DNA of 33,036 nucleotides. It comes from DATFWK01 sp035259345 (GTDB lineage: Bacteria; Actinomycetota; Thermoleophilia; Miltoncostaeales; Miltoncostaeaceae). This document shows, in pieces, positions 7,398 to 14,009 of the stretch (its first letter is position 1; every line of letters starts with the position of its first letter). The DNA lies in the NCBI GenBank assembly GCA_035259345.1, contig DATFWK010000041.1:1-33036 (forward strand). Direction: 5' to 3'. The position numbers were made by a program, and so were the translations under genes. The notes under the pieces were generated by a model. It was given only the letters and a program-made list of their open reading frames with translations. It was not told the origin of the DNA and did not search any database.

Positions 7398-7414
7398 GAC
7401 TCCAGTTTAGAGTC
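7375..7414. promoter_or_regulatory. tandem PadR-type operators overlapping the promoter
   Basis: Two related 17-nt inverted repeats lie 23 nt apart start to start: GACTCCAATCTGGACTC (7375-7391) and GACTCCAGTTTAGAGTC (7398-7414). Both fit GACTCYA-N3-TRGASTC. The first fills the promoter spacer; the second covers the predicted transcription start. Location between a PadR gene and its divergent neighbour makes them the likely binding sites of that regulator, which is inference. Confidence 0.65.
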
Positions 7415-7431
7415 TAACCGAGGAGGCCGCA

Positions 7432-7911
7432 ATGAGCACCGACATCGCCTCGCCCGCCCGCACCGGCGAGCCGCGCTGGTTCATCCACAGCCTCGCCCGC
7501 GTGGTGGTCGACGGCGCGGCGACCGAGGGCCGCTCGGCGCTGGTCGAGAACACGGGCCCCCGTGGCGACATGCCGCCGCTCCACGTCCATCACCGGGACG
7601 ACGAGACCTTCGTCGTGGTGGAGGGGACGCTGCGGGCCTGGGTCGGCGACCGCGAGGTCCTGGTCGGGCCCGGGGAGGCCGCGTTCCTGCCCAGGGGCGT
7701 GCCCCACACCTACCGGGTGGAGTCGGCCGAGGCGCGCTGGCTCGTCTTCTCGGCGCCGGCCGGCTTCGAGCGCTTCGTGATCGAGGCCTCGGTCCCCGCC
7801 TCGGGCCCCGGGCTCCCGCCGGCGGACATCGAGGTCGACCCCGGCCGCCTCGCCGAGATCGCCGCGGGCTACGGCATCGAGATCCTCGGCCCCCCCGGCA
7901 TGCTGCCCTGA
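7432..7911 (+). CDS. cupin-domain protein (quercetin-dioxygenase-like single cupin)
   Basis: Cytoplasmic single-domain cupin of 159 residues. Motif 1 is visible as PPLHVHHRDDETFVVVEG, giving metal ligands His, His and Glu, and motif 2 as GPGEAAFLPRGVPHTYRV with the fourth His. These predict a metal-binding beta barrel similar to quercetin 2,3-dioxygenase-like proteins; reaction and substrate are not deducible. GAGGAGG ends 5 nt before ATG 7432, one of the few strong ribosome-binding sites here. Regulated, by position, by the divergent PadR protein through tandem operators. It ends just before a bidirectional hairpin shared with the S9 peptidase. Confidence 0.85.
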   Translation: MSTDIASPARTGEPRWFIHSLARVVVDGAATEGRSALVENTGPRGDMPPLHVHHRDDETFVVVEGTLRAWVGDREVLVGPGEAAFLPRGVPHTYRVESAEARWLVFSAPAGFERFVIEASVPASGPGLPPADIEVDPGRLAEIAAGYGIEILGPPGMLP

Positions 7912-7912
7912 T

Positions 7913-7931
7913 CCGGGCCGGTACGGCCCGG
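7913..7931. terminator. hairpin between convergent cupin and S9 peptidase genes
   Basis: CCGGGCCG (7913-7920), loop GTA, CGGCCCGG (7924-7931) form a perfect 8-bp stem between two convergent stop codons. There is no T-tract, as often in high-GC genomes, so it may help termination in both directions without being a classical terminator. Confidence 0.5.
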
Positions 7932-7936
7932 GCCGC

Positions 7937-9883
7937 TCAGGCGCCCGGGCCGGCGCCGTCCCGCAGGTGGCGCGCGAGCCACTCGAGCACGATCTCGAAG
8001 CGCTCGTGGCGATGGCGCGGCGCGCCGGTGCGGGTGAGCTCGTGGCTCTCGCCCGGGAACCGGACCAGCTCCACCTCGGTGCCGACCAGGCGCAGCAGCG
8101 CGAAGAGCTGCTCGGCCTGCTCGGGCGGGCAGCGCCAGTCCTCCTCCGAGTGGACGATGAGCGTCGGCGTGCGGATGCGCGCGGCGTGGGTGATCGGCGA
8201 CTGCCGCCGCAGGCGGTCGTCGTGGTCCAGCGTCGTGCCGCCGAGCAGGAACGGCCCGAACCACAGGCCGATGTCGCTCGTGCCCTGGATGGTCTCGAAG
8301 TTGAGCGCCGCCCGCTCGACGATCGAGCAGGCGAAGCGGTCCGAGTGCGAGGTGGCCCAGGCGGCCATGAACCCGCCGTACGACCCGCCCATGATGCCGA
8401 CCCGCGCCGGGTCCACCTCCGGCAGGCCGGCGGCCGTGTCGGCCACCGCCTGGACGTCGGCCCAGTCGAGGTTGCCGAGGTCGCCCACGATCGCCCGCGC
8501 CCAGGCCTCGCCGTAGCCGTCGGACCCGCGCGGGTTCGAGGCGACCACGACGTGCCCGGCCGCGGCGTACATCTGGAACTCGTCGAAGAAGCCCCATCCG
8601 TACTGCGCCTGGGGGCCACCGTGCACGTTCAGCACCGCGGCGCCGCTCGGCGTCGCCGACGGCGGGGGCCGGTAGATCCAGGTGTGGACCTTGGTCCCGT
8701 CGGCCGACGTGACCCAGGTCTCCTCCGGCTCGACGAGGTCCACCTCCGCGAGCAGCTCGTCCGCGAGGTCCGACAGGCGCTCCTCCTCGCCGTCGCGCAC
8801 CAGGTGCAGCTCGGCGGGCCGGCCGGGCGAGCTCGCCACGAACGCCAGCGCGTCGCCGGCCGGGAGCGCATCGAACGCGCCGACCTGCCGGTCGCCCCCG
8901 GCGACGGTCACCCGCCGCCCGTCCTCGCCGACGCGGTCGACCTCGACCCGGCCCTGCCGGTGCGCGTGGAGGAGCACGCCGCCGGGAACAAAGCGGGGGC
9001 GCGGCTCCGGGCCGCCGTAGACGAAGCCTGCGACGTCGTCCGGCGACAGGGGCACGCACTCGCCGCCGGCCGCGTCCACCACGTGGGGACGCTGCAGGCG
9101 CACCTCAAGCCGCGGCGCGAAGCCGGTGACCAGCAGGCGCGACCCGTCCGGCCACCACGCCGGGAAGTCCCAGTTGCCGTCGGTGCCCGTGAGCCGCCGC
9201 GGCTCGCCGCCGACCAGGTCGACGGCGTAGACGTCGGTGCCGCCGTCGGTCTCCCCCGTGGCGTGCCGCTGGGAGACGAAGGCGACGACGGGCTCCGTGG
9301 GATGCGGCGCGGCGCCCCAGTCGTCGTAGTGGCCGTCCGTGAGCGGCCGGGCCGCCGGGATGCCCGGCTCGACGAGCTGGACGAGGTAGAGGTGGCGCGG
9401 GCGGTCGTGGATCCAGCCGCGGTCGTTGAAGCGGTACGGCATCCGCTGGATGCGCCGCGGGCGCCGGCGGAGCTCCTCGTCGTCCACCCCGTCCTGGTCC
9501 GCGGGGCGTGTCGGCGCGACCACCACGATGCTCGCGTCGGCGGCCCAGCGGACCTCGCTGACGCCGTCCGGCCGGTCGGTCACCACGCGGGGCGCCCCGC
9601 CCTCGAGGGGCAGCACGGCGGCCTGCGCCGGGCCACGGCCGGGGCCGGTCAGGTAGGCGATGCTCAGCCCGTCGGGCGAGAGCTCCGGGCGGCGGTCGCG
9701 CGGGCCGAACGTGAGCTGGCGGTTGCCCTCGCCGTCGAAGATCCAGAGGCTCGAGCGGTACTCGTCCGCCTCGCGCTCCATGCCGACCACGGTGTAGACG
9801 ACCCGCTCGCCGTCGGGCAGGAGCACCACGTCGCTCACCCAACGCAGCCGGAAGAGGTCGTCGGGGGCGAGGGGCCGGGCCAC
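7937..9883 (-). CDS. S9-family (prolyl oligopeptidase-type) serine peptidase
   Basis: Acylaminoacyl-peptidase/dipeptidyl-peptidase-like protein of 648 residues. The N-terminal two thirds look like a beta-propeller (repeated patterns such as LSPDGLSIAYLTG and WWPDGSRLLVTGF). The C-terminal alpha/beta-hydrolase domain has nucleophile S501 in GGSYGGFM, D582 in HSEEDWRCP and H614 in GESHELT, completing the triad. No signal peptide is visible, so a cytoplasmic peptidase degrading short or N-acylated peptides is likely. GTG 9883 lies exactly 6 nt behind TAATGT, a leaderless layout. Divergent from hisC with 25 nt between starts. Confidence 0.93.
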   Translation of the reverse strand: MARPLAPDDLFRLRWVSDVVLLPDGERVVYTVVGMEREADEYRSSLWIFDGEGNRQLTFGPRDRRPELSPDGLSIAYLTGPGRGPAQAAVLPLEGGAPRVVTDRPDGVSEVRWAADASIVVVAPTRPADQDGVDDEELRRRPRRIQRMPYRFNDRGWIHDRPRHLYLVQLVEPGIPAARPLTDGHYDDWGAAPHPTEPVVAFVSQRHATGETDGGTDVYAVDLVGGEPRRLTGTDGNWDFPAWWPDGSRLLVTGFAPRLEVRLQRPHVVDAAGGECVPLSPDDVAGFVYGGPEPRPRFVPGGVLLHAHRQGRVEVDRVGEDGRRVTVAGGDRQVGAFDALPAGDALAFVASSPGRPAELHLVRDGEEERLSDLADELLAEVDLVEPEETWVTSADGTKVHTWIYRPPPSATPSGAAVLNVHGGPQAQYGWGFFDEFQMYAAAGHVVVASNPRGSDGYGEAWARAIVGDLGNLDWADVQAVADTAAGLPEVDPARVGIMGGSYGGFMAAWATSHSDRFACSIVERAALNFETIQGTSDIGLWFGPFLLGGTTLDHDDRLRRQSPITHAARIRTPTLIVHSEEDWRCPPEQAEQLFALLRLVGTEVELVRFPGESHELTRTGAPRHRHERFEIVLEWLARHLRDGAGPGA

Positions 9884-9889
9884 GCCGCG

Positions 9890-9895
9890 ACATTA
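9890..9895 (-). promoter_or_regulatory. -10 element TAATGT for the S9 peptidase gene
   Basis: On the minus strand TAATGT is followed by 6 nt and GTG 9883, predicting transcription from the start codon. It overlaps the opposite-strand TACAAT, forming a compact bidirectional promoter in a 25-nt gap. Confidence 0.6.
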
Positions 9896-9899
9896 CAAT
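9894..9899 (+). promoter_or_regulatory. -10 element TACAAT for the hisC-tyrA unit
   Basis: TACAAT matches the -10 consensus TATAAT in five of six positions and ends 9 nt before GTG 9909, leaving a leader of only a few nucleotides. No -35 recognisable. Confidence 0.6.
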
Positions 9900-9908
9900 G
9901 CGACGCCC

Positions 9909-11012
9909 GTGGGACTCCGCACCTCACCACGCGTCGCTGCAATGCCCACCTACGAGCCCGGCCTGACGATGGCCGAGGTGATGGCGCGCCACGGCCTCGA
10001 CCGCGTCGTCAAGCTCGCGTCGAACGAGAGCCCGTTCCCGCCGCTGCCGGAGGTCGAGGCGCTGGTCGCCGCCGGGATCGACGGGCTGAACCGCTACCCG
10101 GACGCGTTCGCCCGGCGCCTGCGCGAGGCGATCGCCGAGCGCCACGGCGTCGACCTCGGCCAGGTCGCCGTCGGCAACGGCTCGTGCGAGCTGATCCTGC
10201 TCGCGGCCCAGGCGTTCCTCGACCCCGGCACGACGGTGGTCCACGCCGACCCCTCGTTCGCGATGTACCCCCACCTGGCCGCCGTGGCCGGCGCGGAGGC
10301 GGTGGCCGTCCCGCTTGCCCCGGACGGCGGCCACGACCTCGCGGCGATGGCCGCCGCCGTGGACGAGCGAACCCGCCTGGTGGTCGTCTGCAACCCGAAC
10401 AACCCGACCGGCGTCGGGCGGCCGGCCGACGCGATCGAGGCGCTCCTCGACACGATCCCGGACGACCTCGCGGTCCTGGTCGACGAGGCCTATCACGACT
10501 TCTTCGACGTCCCGGACGCCGGGCGCGTGCTCTCGATGGCGCGCGTGCGCCCCAACCTGCTCGTGACCCGCACGTTCAGCAAGGCCTTCGGCCTCTGCGG
10601 CCTGCGCGTCGGCTACGGGATCGGCAGCCCGGAGTGGGTCGCCGCGCTCGACAGCGTCCGCCAGCCGTTCAACAGCAACGCGCTCGCCCAGGCCGCGGCG
10701 CTCGAGAGCCTGCGCCACCGCGCGCCGATCGCGGAGCGGGTCGCGCTCACCGTCGCCGAGCGGGGACGCGTCGAGGCCGGGCTCGCGCGGATGGGGGTCG
10801 CCTTCACGCCCAGCCGCGCGAACTTCCTGCTGGTCGACGCCGGCCCGTCCGCCCACGAGGAGCTGCTCCGCCGCGGCGTCATCACCCGCGACGGCGCGGC
10901 GCTCGGCGTGCCCGGGCGGATCCGCGTGACGATCGGCCTGCCAGAGGAGAACGCTGCGTTCCTCGCCGCCCTGGCGGAGATCCGCGCCCCGAGCCTCGCC
11001 AACCGCGCGTGA
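9909..11012 (+). CDS. hisC: HisC-like aminotransferase (histidinol-phosphate or aromatic)
   Basis: Fold-type I PLP aminotransferase of 367 residues. Visible: ASNESPF near the N-terminus, NPNNPTG, DEAYHDF, and TFSKAFGLCGLRVGYGIG with the PLP-binding Lys at 225, plus RVTIG with the substrate-carboxylate Arg region near the C-terminus. HisC-family enzymes make histidinol phosphate, and many also transaminate phenylpyruvate or prephenate. Here it overlaps tyrA (GTGA) and stands next to aroF, away from any his gene in the window, so a role in Phe/Tyr synthesis is at least as likely as histidine synthesis. GTG 9909 fits the near-leaderless promoter; ATG 9942 (MPTYEPG) is a shorter alternative. Confidence 0.88.
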   Translation: MGLRTSPRVAAMPTYEPGLTMAEVMARHGLDRVVKLASNESPFPPLPEVEALVAAGIDGLNRYPDAFARRLREAIAERHGVDLGQVAVGNGSCELILLAAQAFLDPGTTVVHADPSFAMYPHLAAVAGAEAVAVPLAPDGGHDLAAMAAAVDERTRLVVVCNPNNPTGVGRPADAIEALLDTIPDDLAVLVDEAYHDFFDVPDAGRVLSMARVRPNLLVTRTFSKAFGLCGLRVGYGIGSPEWVAALDSVRQPFNSNALAQAAALESLRHRAPIAERVALTVAERGRVEAGLARMGVAFTPSRANFLLVDAGPSAHEELLRRGVITRDGAALGVPGRIRVTIGLPEENAAFLAALAEIRAPSLANRA

Positions 11013-12109
11013 CCGGCACGGTCGCCATCGTCGGCGTCGGGCTGATCGGCGGCTCGCTCGGCATGGCCCTGCGCGAGCGCGCCGGGGTGGGGGAGGTACG
11101 GGGCATCGACCCGGACCCGGCCGCGCTCGAGGCCGCCGTCGCGGCGGGGGCGATCACGCGGGCCTCGGGGTCCGTCGAGGAGGCGGCGCAGGGCGCCGAG
11201 GCCGTCTTCCTGGCCGCGCCGGTGCGCCGGCTCGCCGAGCTCGCCGGCGTCGTCCTGGCTGCGAGCGGCCCGGACTGCGTGGTGAGCGACGTCGGCTCGG
11301 CCAAGTCCGGCGTGGTCGCCGCGCTCGCTCCGGCGCAGCGCGAGAGGTTCATCGGCGGCCATCCCATCTGCGGGTCCGAGGGCGCCGGGGTCGCCCACGC
11401 GCGGGCCGACCTCTTCGACGGGGCCACCTACTTCCTCACGCCCACCGCGGAGACGCGGCCGGCGCTCTACGAGCGCCTCCACGGGCTGGTGAGTGCGATC
11501 GGCGCGCGGCCGTCGGCGATCGACGCGGACGCCCACGACGACCTGATGGCGATGGTCTCCCACCTGCCGCACGTGCTGGCGGCGACGCTGATCCACCAGG
11601 CCGCCGACACCGCGCCCCGGGGCCGCGAGGCGCTGCGCTCGGCGGGCCCCTCGTTCGCCGACCTCACCCGCGTCGCGGGAGCCAACCCGCCGCTCTGGGC
11701 GGACATCCTGCTCGCCAACGCGGCCTCGGTAGTCGACGCGATCCGCGACCAGGCCGGCCGGCTCGAGGGCTTCGCCGAGGCCCTCTCCGCCGGCGACCGG
11801 CGCTGGCTCCAGGCCTACATCGAGGAGGCCGCAACCGGGCGCGCGCGCCTGCGCGCGGCCGGCGCCGAGGCCGTGTCGGAGCCCTGGCGGATCGTGGTGT
11901 CCGTGCCGAACCGCCCGGGGGTCATCTCGGAGATCGCGACCGCCCTCGGGCACGCGCACGTCAACATCGAGGACCTCTCGCTCCAGAGCGGCGCGGGGGA
12001 GGAGGCCGGCGTGCTCGCGCTGACCGTCGCCGGTGCGGCCGCGGCCCGGGAGGCGCTCGGCCTGATCGAGGCCGGCGGGTTCGTCGCCCGCGTCGAGGCC
12101 GTGGATTGA
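11009..12109 (+). CDS. tyrA: prephenate dehydrogenase with C-terminal ACT domain
   Basis: NAD(P)-dependent oxidative decarboxylation of prephenate (or arogenate) toward tyrosine. The 366-residue protein has a Rossmann motif GVGLIGGSLG, DVGSAKSGVV, GGHPICGSEGAG and the catalytic-His segment MAMVSHLPHVLAA. An ACT domain fills the last 75 residues (WRIVVSVPNRPGVISEIATAL begins it), the usual site of feedback binding by an aromatic amino acid. GTG 11009 overlaps the upstream stop by 4 nt. With the aminotransferase before it and aroF after it, this forms a tyrosine/phenylalanine cluster. Confidence 0.94.
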   Translation: MTGTVAIVGVGLIGGSLGMALRERAGVGEVRGIDPDPAALEAAVAAGAITRASGSVEEAAQGAEAVFLAAPVRRLAELAGVVLAASGPDCVVSDVGSAKSGVVAALAPAQRERFIGGHPICGSEGAGVAHARADLFDGATYFLTPTAETRPALYERLHGLVSAIGARPSAIDADAHDDLMAMVSHLPHVLAATLIHQAADTAPRGREALRSAGPSFADLTRVAGANPPLWADILLANAASVVDAIRDQAGRLEGFAEALSAGDRRWLQAYIEEAATGRARLRAAGAEAVSEPWRIVVSVPNRPGVISEIATALGHAHVNIEDLSLQSGAGEEAGVLALTVAGAAAAREALGLIEAGGFVARVEAVD

Positions 12110-12117
12110 CGCCCGCG

Positions 12118-12123
12118 TACTCT
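12118..12123 (+). promoter_or_regulatory. -10 element TACTCT for aroF
   Basis: TACTCT is followed by exactly 6 nt and ATG 12130, predicting a leaderless message. It lies 9 nt after the tyrA stop, so aroF probably has its own promoter besides readthrough. Confidence 0.6.
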
Positions 12124-12129
12124 TAACGC

Positions 12130-13500
12130 ATGTCGACCGAGATGTGGTCACCCGCCGCCTGGCGGGCGCACGAGGCCCGCCAGCCGCCCGGCTGGCCGGA
12201 CGACGAGCGCGCCGCGCGCGTGGTCGACGAGCTCAAGCGCTGGCCGCCGCTCGTCTTCGCCGGCGAGGCGCGCGAGCTCTCGGCGGAGCTGGCCAAGGTG
12301 TGCGAGGGGCGCGCGTTCGTGCTCCAGGCCGGCGACTGCGCGGAGTCGTTCCATGACCACTCCGCGCCCAACATCCGGGAGAAGCTCAAGGTCATCCTCC
12401 AGATGTCCGCGGTGCTGACGTACGCGGTCGGGATGCCCGTCGTGAAGATGGCCCGGATGGCCGGCCAGTTCGTGAAGCCGCGCTCCTCGTTGGTCGAGCA
12501 CGTCGACGGCGTCGACCTGCCGGCGTTCCGCGGCCACCTGGTGAACGGCGAGGCGCCCACGGCCGAGGCCCGCCGCCCGGACCCGGAGCGGATGCTCACG
12601 GGCTACCACCAGGCCACGGCGACGCTGAACATCCTGCGGGCGTTCACGAAGGGGGGCTTCGCCGACCTGCGCCGCATCAACGCGTGGACCCAGGAGTTCC
12701 TCGCATCCTCGCCGGAGGGGCGGCGCTACGAGCGCATCGCGCGCGAGATCGAGCGGGCGCTGGCCTTCATGGCCGCCTGCGGGGTTGACATGAGCACGCC
12801 GTCGCTGCATCAGGTCGACGTCTGGACCTGCCACGAGGCGCTCCTGCTGGACTACGAGGAGGCCCTCACCCGCCGCGACTCCGTGACCGGGGACTGGTAC
12901 GACTGCTCGGCCCACATGCTGTGGATCGGGGAGCGCACGCGGCAGCTCGACGGCGCGCACGTCGCGTTCCTGGCCGGTGTGCACAACCCGATCGGCTGCA
13001 AGCTCGGCCCGTCGGCGACGCCGGACGAGGCGCTCGACCTGGCGGAGCGCCTGAACCCCGAGCGCGTGCCCGGGCGGCTCACGATGGTCACCAGGATGGG
13101 CACCGGGCAGGTCGAGCGGGCCCTGCCGCCGATCCTCGCCGCGATGCGCGACGCCGGCCACCCGGTCGTCTGGGTGTGCGATGCGATGCACGGCAACACG
13201 TTCCTCACCGCCGAGGGCCGCAAGACCCGGCGCATCGCGGACATCCTGGGCGAGATCGAGGGCTTCTTCGCCGCGCACCGCAGCGAGGGCACCTGGGCCG
13301 GCGGGGTCCACCTCGAGATCACGGGCGACGATGTCACGGAGTGCCTCGGCGGCGCCGAGGGCCTCACCGAGCAGGACCTCGACGACGCCTACACGACGCT
13401 CTGCGACCCGCGGCTGAACGCGCGCCAGTCCCTCGACGTGGCGTTCCACCTCGCGGAGCTGATCCGCTCCTCGCCCCAGCGGGAGCCGGAGCCGAAATGA
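12130..13500 (+). CDS. aroF: class II 3-deoxy-7-phosphoheptulonate synthase
   Basis: First enzyme of the shikimate pathway, joining phosphoenolpyruvate and erythrose 4-phosphate. The 456-residue plant/mycobacterial-type (class II) protein has LQAGDCAESF with the metal-binding Cys, MPVVKMARMAGQFVKPRSS, RINAWTQEF, MHGNTF with the metal His, HLEITGDDVTECLGG with the metal Glu and LCDPRLN with the metal Asp, so all four metal ligands of the class are present. ATG 12130 is supported by the family N-terminus and a -10 box 6 nt upstream. No Shine-Dalgarno is visible. A strong hairpin follows the stop. In mycobacteria this class is inhibited by aromatic amino acids and complexes with chorismate mutase; that is not readable here. 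Confidence 0.96.
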   Translation: MSTEMWSPAAWRAHEARQPPGWPDDERAARVVDELKRWPPLVFAGEARELSAELAKVCEGRAFVLQAGDCAESFHDHSAPNIREKLKVILQMSAVLTYAVGMPVVKMARMAGQFVKPRSSLVEHVDGVDLPAFRGHLVNGEAPTAEARRPDPERMLTGYHQATATLNILRAFTKGGFADLRRINAWTQEFLASSPEGRRYERIAREIERALAFMAACGVDMSTPSLHQVDVWTCHEALLLDYEEALTRRDSVTGDWYDCSAHMLWIGERTRQLDGAHVAFLAGVHNPIGCKLGPSATPDEALDLAERLNPERVPGRLTMVTRMGTGQVERALPPILAAMRDAGHPVVWVCDAMHGNTFLTAEGRKTRRIADILGEIEGFFAAHRSEGTWAGGVHLEITGDDVTECLGGAEGLTEQDLDDAYTTLCDPRLNARQSLDVAFHLAELIRSSPQREPEPK

Positions 13501-13501
13501 G

Positions 13502-13529
13502 CCGAGGGCCCCCTCGCGGGAGCCCTCGG
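13502..13529 (+). terminator. hairpin terminator after aroF
   Basis: CCGAGGGC (13502-13509) pairs with GCCCTCGG (13522-13529), and inner CCC/GGG extends the stem past one mismatch to a TCGC tetraloop. It starts 2 nt after the aroF stop. No T-run follows. Confidence 0.65.
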
Positions 13530-13535
13530 ACTCTG

Positions 13536-13773
13536 CCAAACGGATTTCCGACCTCGCCGTTGCGGCCCGAAAGCCGCCTCGCCGTGACCGGTTTGGATGT
13601 CGTCTTCTCCTTGCGGAGTCTCCGTCAACCATTCCGTCCGACGGGGGGCAGTCTTCCGGACGGGCGGAGCGGTCGGCAAGGGGCCTCCGAGCGCCGTTTT
13701 CCGCATCGTGCGAGAAGTAACGTACGGGGCTCATCTCGCTCGATGCGGCAATCGTCCCCGCGGCGCCCGCGGG
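13536..13773. other. gene-free stretch rich in inverted repeats, possible structured RNA
   Basis: No convincing coding frame occurs here. Hairpins visible on either strand: CCAAAC (13536-13541) with GTTTGG (13591-13596), enclosing GCGGC-CCGAAA-GCCGC (13562-13577); CGGAG-T-CTCCG (13614-13624); CCGTCCG (13634-13640) with CGGACGG (13657-13663); a long stem at 13701-13748 listed separately; and CCCGCGG-CGC-CCGCGGG (13757-13773). Some hairpins are expected by chance at this GC content, so the whole stretch is only a candidate. Strand is undetermined. I recognised no tmRNA, RNase P, SRP or 6S signature. Confidence 0.35.
13701..13748. repeat. 15-bp inverted repeat with one mismatch (long stem-loop)
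   Basis: CCGCATCGTGCGAGA (13701-13715) pairs with TCTCGCTCGATGCGG (13734-13748) over 14 of 15 positions, with an 18-nt loop. The stem mixes all four bases and so is not simply a GC-composition effect. It lies more than 200 nt past the aroF terminator hairpin and ends about 50 nt before the minus-strand terminator, so it could belong to a transcript of either strand or bind a protein as DNA. Confidence 0.6.
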
Positions 13774-13786
13774 TGTGCCCCGCCCT

Positions 13787-13830
13787 GAAATGGGAAGGGC
13801 CCGGGCGCCCCTGACGGAGGGCCCGGGCCC
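13787..13830 (-). terminator. intrinsic terminator on the minus strand
   Basis: A perfect 10-bp stem GGGCCCGGGC (13797-13806) and GCCCGGGCCC (13821-13830), 14-nt loop, is followed on the minus strand by TTCCCATTTC. No T-rich tail follows on the plus strand. It would end a transcript coming from about 13961 or from the alpha/beta hydrolase gene. Confidence 0.6.
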
Positions 13831-13834
13831 CGGT

Positions 13835-13882
13835 GGCAGCATTGGTCTTGCTACGGGCGCCGGCGTTGCCGCCCGTGCTGCC
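13835..13882 (-). ncRNA. nested stem-loop between the micro-ORF and the terminator
   Basis: GGCAGCA (13835-13841) pairs with TGCTGCC (13876-13882), and inside lies CGGGCG pairing with CGCCCG, giving a two-tier stem. It falls in the same predicted minus-strand transcript (about 13961 to 13787, roughly 175 nt) as the micro-ORF and terminator. Listed as a possible RNA element; no known family recognised. Confidence 0.35.
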
Positions 13883-13905
13883 GCTGCGCGTCGAACGGCG
13901 CGCCC

Positions 13906-13938
13906 CTAGCTACTGCCACCTCCACTGGGTTCGCTCAA
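13906..13938 (-). CDS. 10-codon micro-ORF behind a near-complete anti-16S Shine-Dalgarno
   Basis: On the minus strand GGAAAGGAGGTGGTCC (13956-13941) can pair with the universal 16S rRNA tail (GGATCACCTCCTTTC) over about 15 positions with one G-U wobble. It is far stronger than any other ribosome site in the window. Eight nt after GGAGG comes TTG, opening a frame MSEPSGGGSS that ends at TAG (13908-13906). The start of the predicted transcript can fold ACCAC with GTGGT, placing GGAAAGGAG in the loop. The peptide is unrecognised. It may be a leader-type or regulatory micro-ORF, the second gene of the hydrolase unit, or a ribosome-binding RNA rather than a coding one. Confidence 0.4.
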   Translation of the reverse strand: MSEPSGGGSS

Positions 13939-13968
13939 TCGGACCACCTCCTTTCCGTGGTGACGCAA

Positions 13969-13974
13969 ACGATA
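13969..13974 (-). promoter_or_regulatory. -10-like element TATCGT upstream of the micro-ORF
   Basis: TATCGT on the minus strand would start transcription near 13961, 5 nt before the extended Shine-Dalgarno. The same hexamer occurs ahead of the DUF3352 gene at 19957. No -35 identified. Confidence 0.35.
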
Positions 13975-14009
13975 GAGCGATGCGCCGGACGTCGCCACCG
14001 CCCCCCGGG

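Noticed and set aside
7967..12109. Open frame of about 1380 codons on the plus strand
   Set aside because: Most of it is antisense to the S9 peptidase and out of frame with hisC; only its last part, from 11009, is real (tyrA).
13389..13706. 105-codon minus-strand frame
   Set aside because: Overlaps the 3' end of aroF in antisense and has no promoter or ribosome site.
13597..13788. 63-codon plus-strand frame in the noncoding region
   Set aside because: No ribosome site, no recognisable pattern, and it runs across several hairpins; codon use lacks the third-position GC bias of real genes here.
13941..13956. ACCACCTCCTTTCC as a remnant of a 16S rRNA 3' end
   Set aside because: No other 16S sequence flanks it; the match is limited to the anti-Shine-Dalgarno region, so a ribosome-binding site on the minus strand explains it better.
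13943..13990. GGTGACGCAAA resembling part of a c-di-GMP-I riboswitch on the plus strand
   Set aside because: The required partner segment (GCAAACC) is missing and no plus-strand gene follows.
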